From the NCBI GenBank assembly GCA_048360435.1, contig DBGCOP010000010.1, forward strand, positions 62,001 to 126,000: 64,000 nt of DNA. The letters run 5' to 3'. The stretch is from Limenecus sp048360435 (GTDB lineage Bacteria; Cyanobacteriota; Vampirovibrionia; Gastranaerophilales; Gastranaerophilaceae). The position numbers were made by a program, and so were the translations under genes. This document shows positions 60,581 through 64,000 of this stretch, one piece after another. Numbering within the stretch: the stretch's first letter is position 1; each line of letters begins with the position of its first letter. The notes beneath the pieces were generated by a model that had not been told where the DNA came from, did no database searches, and saw nothing but the letters and a program-made list of their open reading frames with translations.

Positions 60581-60589
60581 AACAGGATT

Positions 60590-61801
60590 ATGTCACTCAA
60601 TTTAAAAGAAAAAATGCAAACCGGACTTTCCCAAGATGTATTAAATGCTCTTGAACTTTGTTCCAAAGCCGCATATGAATATGGATTCAAAATTTATTTG
60701 ATAGGCGGAGTTGTAAGAGATTTACTATTGGAAAAAGAAATTTTTGACATTGATGTTACAGTTGAAGGCAATGCAACTGATTTTTGCCACAAGCTGGCAG
60801 ACAAAAAAATCTGCAAAATTCTCCAAGTTCAAAATGACTTGAAAACAGTAAAAGCATGTTTTAAAAACAATATTGAAATAGATTTTGCTTCCACCAGACA
60901 AGAATTCTACCCAAGAAGAGGGCATTTACCTGTTGTAGTCAGAATAGGCTGTACTCTTGAAGAAGACATTTACAGAAGAGATTTTACAATAAATTCTCTG
61001 GCAATATCATTGAATAAAAAGAACTTTGGTGAAATCATAGACTATGTTTCGGGGATAGATGATTTAAAAAATAAAACGCTCAAAGTTCTTCATGACAATA
61101 GCTTTAATGAAGATCCGACACGAATCATCAGAGGTTTGAAATTCGCAGCAAGATTTAATCTTCACAGAGACCGACATACCAAAGAACTTCAAGATTATTA
61201 TTTGAAGAACTCATTACATGAAGATATTTCTTGGGCAAGAGTTAAACAAGAATTAAAACAAACTTTCTCTTTAAATAATGCAAAAGTATTTGACATGTTT
61301 TTATTAAATGGTGTTTACAAACTTATTTACGGAGAAAAACCTGAAATTAAAGGACTCGAAATAAAAACACTAATTGATAAATACATCCCCGAATATACTT
61401 GGTTGATTTACCTGGGCTGTATACTTAAAAATGATAAAATCATCGAAAATTTTTGTTTTACAAGACAAGAAAAAAAAATTTTTTCTGACAGAAATTATCT
61501 TTTAAATAATAGTTTAAGTATTATTAATTCCAACTACAAAATATATAAATTTTTTGAAAAACGCTCTATGGAAGCAATTATCATTTTCTATCTTTTAACA
61601 AGAAGAAAAGAAGCTTTGGTTTATTTGGAAAAGCTTTCACATATAAAAGTTTTGATTAAAGGAGATGAACTCAAAGAAATGGGCATAACTGACGGTCGTG
61701 AAATAGGCAAAATGCTTGATAAACTATTGAAAAAGAAACTATCCGGCAGTATATCAAATAAAAATGATGAAATTGAATTTGTTAAATCTCAAACAAAATA
61801 G
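60590..61801 (+). CDS. cca: CCA tRNA nucleotidyltransferase (class II)
   Basis: A 403-residue enzyme of the class II nucleotidyltransferase family. The head domain shows YLIGGVVRDLLLE (about 39), the catalytic Asp pair in FDIDVTVEG, IEIDFASTRQE, RRDFTINSLAIS and the neck EDPTRIIRGLKFAARF. These are the tRNA CCA-adding or related poly(A) polymerase motifs. No HD domain is seen at the C-terminus. It maintains the 3' CCA of tRNAs; whether it adds CCA alone or only part of it cannot be told. A tRNA gene follows it closely. Confidence 0.9.
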   Translation: MSLNLKEKMQTGLSQDVLNALELCSKAAYEYGFKIYLIGGVVRDLLLEKEIFDIDVTVEGNATDFCHKLADKKICKILQVQNDLKTVKACFKNNIEIDFASTRQEFYPRRGHLPVVVRIGCTLEEDIYRRDFTINSLAISLNKKNFGEIIDYVSGIDDLKNKTLKVLHDNSFNEDPTRIIRGLKFAARFNLHRDRHTKELQDYYLKNSLHEDISWARVKQELKQTFSLNNAKVFDMFLLNGVYKLIYGEKPEIKGLEIKTLIDKYIPEYTWLIYLGCILKNDKIIENFCFTRQEKKIFSDRNYLLNNSLSIINSNYKIYKFFEKRSMEAIIIFYLLTRRKEALVYLEKLSHIKVLIKGDELKEMGITDGREIGKMLDKLLKKKLSGSISNKNDEIEFVKSQTK

Positions 61802-61843
61802 TTGAAATTTAAAATTTGCCATGTATAATAAAAATTACCGATT

Positions 61844-61918
61844 GCGAGAGTAGTTCAGTGGTAGAACACTTCCTTGCCAAGGAAGGGGTCGCGAGTTCGA
61901 GCCTCGTCTCTCGCTCCA
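61844..61918 (+). tRNA. tRNA-Gly (anticodon GCC)
   Basis: GCGAGAG at 61844 pairs with CTCTCGC before the encoded CCA, giving a 7-bp acceptor stem. A D-arm (TAGTTCAGTGGTAGAA), an anticodon stem with CTTGCCAA (GCC at 61876-61878) and a T-arm with GTTCGAGC are all intact. The CCA is encoded. It is the probable insertion site of the element on its right. Confidence 0.96.
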
Positions 61919-61924
61919 TTAAAT

Positions 61925-61948
61925 AGAGGGTTTCAGCCCTCTTTTTTA
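61925..61948 (+). terminator. Terminator after tRNA-Gly
   Basis: AGAGGG (61925-61930) pairs with CCCTCT (61937-61942) and is followed by a T-run. Confidence 0.75.
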
Positions 61949-62039
61949 ATGCTCATTTTTTCCTTCGACTATATTTCGACGACTACATCAGGATTACAAT
62001 TCTGTATAGATTTATCTATATGAATAAAAATCAATGTAA

Positions 62040-63068
62040 TTAATCACTGTAATTTTCAAGTGCTTCAATTGCTTTTAATTTCCTTTCAGGAACAGGATGA
62101 GCATATCTTTGAGTAGTTTTTAAATCAGCGTGTCCTAAAATTTCTTTTACAACTACAAGGTCAATACCAGCTGCAACCATTCTTGTGGCACTGGTGTGTC
62201 GTAATCCATGAAAAGTCAAATTCGTAATTTCAGCTTTTTTACATACATTACGAAAGGCTTTAGACAGATATTTATAACCTGTTTGAGTAACAGGATTGGT
62301 GAAAACATAATCAGATATGGCGTTTTGTTTGAGTTCCTTAAAAATTGCCATTAGCTCATTACATATAGGTATCTTACGAATTTTATTATTTTTAGTTTTT
62401 AAAAGATTGATACACCTGTTTTTTAAATCTACATTCAAGCTCCACCGTAACTCCATAATCTCACCCCGTCTCATACCTGTAAGTAAGGCACATTTAATAA
62501 TCGGTCTGAGATAAGTAAAATCACCAGTACAGTTTTCAAGTAATCTTTCTTCTTCTTTTTTTGTTAAAAATCGCTCTTTTATGTTATCTACTTTTAAAGG
62601 TGTCAAATTGACTGCTAAACAGGGATTTTCTTTGACCATATTTTCTTTAATCGCAAGAGCAAACATTCTTCTTAAAATCCCGACTTCTCTATTAATAGTC
62701 GCAGGTTTTACGCCGTTTTCATCTTTTCTAAATTTTCTGTACTGTTCTATTTTCTTCGGTGTTATATCTTTTAACGGCGTATTTTTAAAGAAATTTTTTA
62801 AAATATTCACCTCTGACATATCATTTTTCCAGCCTGTTCTATTGTTTTTTGCGTATTCTATAAACATATCAACAATCACAGAAAACGGCTGTGTACCTTT
62901 ATTTTCAACAAGATCATATCTACCCTGTAACAGGTCTGATTTTATTCTAACTTCGGCCATTTCAGCAGTTTTTTTATCAACAGCTTCAGGAATTGCTTTG
63001 TGATACTGTTGACCTTTAATAACAAATTTATAATACCAGCGACCGTTTTTATGTTTATAGACTGACAT
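62040..63068 (-). CDS. Tyrosine integrase/recombinase
   Basis: A 342-residue site-specific recombinase. The N-terminus (SVYKHKNGRWYYKFVIKGQ) is an Arm-binding-type domain, followed by a SAM-like core-binding domain. The catalytic residues are the Arg in TGMRRGEIME (about 198), His-x-x-Arg in HGLRHTSATRM (about 288), His in LGHADLKT and Tyr in QRYAHPV (about 316). The ATG at 63068 has AAAGGAG upstream. It sits about 120 bases from tRNA-Gly, as expected for the integrase of an element inserted there. Confidence 0.93.
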   Translation of the reverse strand: MSVYKHKNGRWYYKFVIKGQQYHKAIPEAVDKKTAEMAEVRIKSDLLQGRYDLVENKGTQPFSVIVDMFIEYAKNNRTGWKNDMSEVNILKNFFKNTPLKDITPKKIEQYRKFRKDENGVKPATINREVGILRRMFALAIKENMVKENPCLAVNLTPLKVDNIKERFLTKKEEERLLENCTGDFTYLRPIIKCALLTGMRRGEIMELRWSLNVDLKNRCINLLKTKNNKIRKIPICNELMAIFKELKQNAISDYVFTNPVTQTGYKYLSKAFRNVCKKAEITNLTFHGLRHTSATRMVAAGIDLVVVKEILGHADLKTTQRYAHPVPERKLKAIEALENYSD

Positions 63069-63250
63069 TTTTATCTGCTCCTTTTGATTAATTATCACGT
63101 CGTAAGAAGCTTAAAGTCAACGCACGCAACACTTTCACCCATATAGATTTATCGAAATCAAACCAAAATAGTAAAAATTAATTTATTTCCATATAACTCT
63201 ATGAATAAAATTAAAAATTTACAAATTTTTATATATTTTTTGGACTGTTT

Positions 63251-63793
63251 TTATTCGTCTGAATTAGTTTTTAACTCTTCAACCAACCTTTGAAACAGCG
63301 GGTTATTACCTAAATTTTTTATAGTTATTCTTTTCCATTCGTCTTCTGTTAATTCAGATTCAGAAGAAGTTAAAGAAGAAGTATTTTCTTTATTTATTAA
63401 TATATTATTGTCATAAGCTACTTCGGAAATATTCCCTAAGCAAGTTTGAGAACTTCCATAAGTAACTTTGGGGACGAGGTTTAGATATCCTAAGCAGGTT
63501 AAAGTAAATTTGTAATGTATTCTTTTATTTATTTTTTCTTTTTTTAATATATTTTTAGTTTCTAATTCCTTTACAGCTTGAAATACTGATACTTCACTTA
63601 ACCCCGTACAATCAGCGATCGTCTTTTGTGTAGGATACGCATAACCTAAATTCGGATTCCAAAAGTCAACAATACACCTTAACACCAATCTTGAAGACAT
63701 CATCAGGTTTATCTTTGAAAACATTCTGCTTGTTGTAATGAGTTTGTTTAATTCAAAACTACTTTTGTTTATCTTAAATTCTGATTTCCTCAT
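63251..63793 (-). CDS. Helix-turn-helix protein, probably element replication or regulation
   Basis: A 180-residue protein. The segment GYAYPTQKTIADCTGLSEVS followed by VFQAVKELETKNILKKEK is a winged helix-turn-helix of the HTH_36 type found in plasmid and phage replication-linked proteins. The C-terminal half is Ser/Glu-rich and not recognised. The ATG at 63793 has AAGG upstream and overlaps the end of the gene before it by about 20 bases. It is on the same strand as the integrase. Confidence 0.7.
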   Translation of the reverse strand: MRKSEFKINKSSFELNKLITTSRMFSKINLMMSSRLVLRCIVDFWNPNLGYAYPTQKTIADCTGLSEVSVFQAVKELETKNILKKEKINKRIHYKFTLTCLGYLNLVPKVTYGSSQTCLGNISEVAYDNNILINKENTSSLTSSESELTEDEWKRITIKNLGNNPLFQRLVEELKTNSDE

Positions 63794-63983
63794 CAATTAG
63801 CCTTAATTGTACAGGTTCACCACTTTGTACTTCTTCAATTTCTTTAAATTCTTTGAGTCGTCTGTAAAACCCATTGATAAAAAACATCGGTGTGTATAAT
63901 GTTTCTTTTACCTTCAGTGTTAAACTGTCTCCAAGTTGGACTTTTGCTGCTATTCCTAACAAAGACAGCTGTAAATAAGCCAT
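63774..63983 (-). CDS. Small unknown protein of the element
   Basis: A 69-residue protein, MAYLQLSLLGIAAKVQLGDS..., ending in an acidic LIDEEIRI. The N-terminal part looks like a short beta domain. No strong ribosome binding site precedes the ATG at 63983, but the overlap with the next gene argues that it is expressed in the same unit. Unknown family. Confidence 0.5.
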   Translation of the reverse strand: MAYLQLSLLGIAAKVQLGDSLTLKVKETLYTPMFFINGFYRRLKEFKEIEEVQSGEPVQLRLIDEEIRI

Positions 63984-64000
63984 TTTATAACATATTTCTT

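Larger units (their letters stand above)
61900..64000. mobile_element. Integrated element at tRNA-Gly (left end, right end beyond window)
   Basis: A tyrosine integrase gene lies immediately beside the 3' end of tRNA-Gly, and two replication-type small genes follow on the same strand. This is the usual layout of an integrative element or prophage that uses a tRNA as attachment site. The left attachment site should overlap the tRNA 3' part (about 61900-61918). No second copy of that sequence is seen in the window, so the element continues beyond the right edge. Confidence 0.6.

Noticed and set aside
1..64000. CRISPR arrays or insertion sequences
   Set aside because: No regularly spaced direct repeats of 25-40 bases and no transposase genes are visible.

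Overview
This is an AT-rich chromosomal segment of a flagellated bacterium with a Gram-negative-type envelope. It carries flagellar genes (flhA, fliF-G-H-I), type IV pilus parts (pilT and a prepilin-like protein) and a family 9 (heptosyltransferase-type) glycosyltransferase. It also carries several lineage-restricted proteins that share a short N-terminal [I/P]-S-F-[K/G]-G motif. In my judgement this fits best with the non-photosynthetic cyanobacterial relatives (Vampirovibrionia/Melainabacteria, Gastranaerophilales-like). That placement is an inference from gene content and has not been checked by database search.

Layout. 1-463: a truncated unknown gene. 655-8274 (minus): a recombination/envelope run with a UvrD/AddA-like helicase, an AddB-like Fe-S nuclease, a glycosyltransferase, a GNAT acetyltransferase and recA. 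8417-14603: recF, an HD-domain protein, two ISFG/ISFKG-tagged proteins (one CheR-like), an anchored protein and sdaAA-sdaAB. 14779-20922: an MFS transporter, an EF-hand protein, a strong 6S RNA candidate (about 17152-17326), a prepilin-like protein, mnmG and a metallo-hydrolase. 21083-28375: flhA followed by a PilZ protein, a small membrane protein, a histidine kinase, an HD-GYP response regulator and further response regulators. 28448-33613: folC, murT without an adjacent gatD, a ribbon-helix-helix protein, a CoA-disulfide-reductase-like flavoprotein and a lone receiver domain. 33710-38415 (minus): fliF-fliG-fliH-fliI. 38901-40955: two small Cys-rich proteins, a PepT-like peptidase and a 51-aa ORF. 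41076-50169 (minus): pilT-recO-deoC-murF-mraY-murD-ftsW-murG and an ftsB-like gene. 50338-51916: small genes, hsp20 and an ACT-like regulator. 51913-53830: two paralogous FxG-motif membrane proteins. 54140-57459: a DUF2229-type protein, two WYL-like regulators and a YraN-like protein. 57466-61801: a small FG-motif protein, an HpcH/HpaI-like protein, a sigma-70 factor, a coiled-coil protein and a CCA-adding enzyme. 61844-64000: tRNA-Gly(GCC) followed by a tyrosine integrase and replication-type genes of an integrated element that runs off the right edge.

How the genes fit together. The flagellar export gate gene flhA sits immediately upstream of what looks like a cyclic-di-GMP circuit (PilZ receptor, kinase, HD-GYP phosphodiesterase), which suggests motility control. 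The cell-wall cluster makes lipid II and the septal machinery. The repair genes (recA, recF, recO, AddAB-like) cover both gap and double-strand-break repair. Overlapping stop/start codons are common, and TTG/GTG starts with good Shine-Dalgarno sequences occur at pilT, fliF, fliH and several small genes. The best candidates for something undescribed are the FxG-motif protein set and its two-gene membrane pair, the structured small-ORF loci, and the tandem Cys-rich small proteins.
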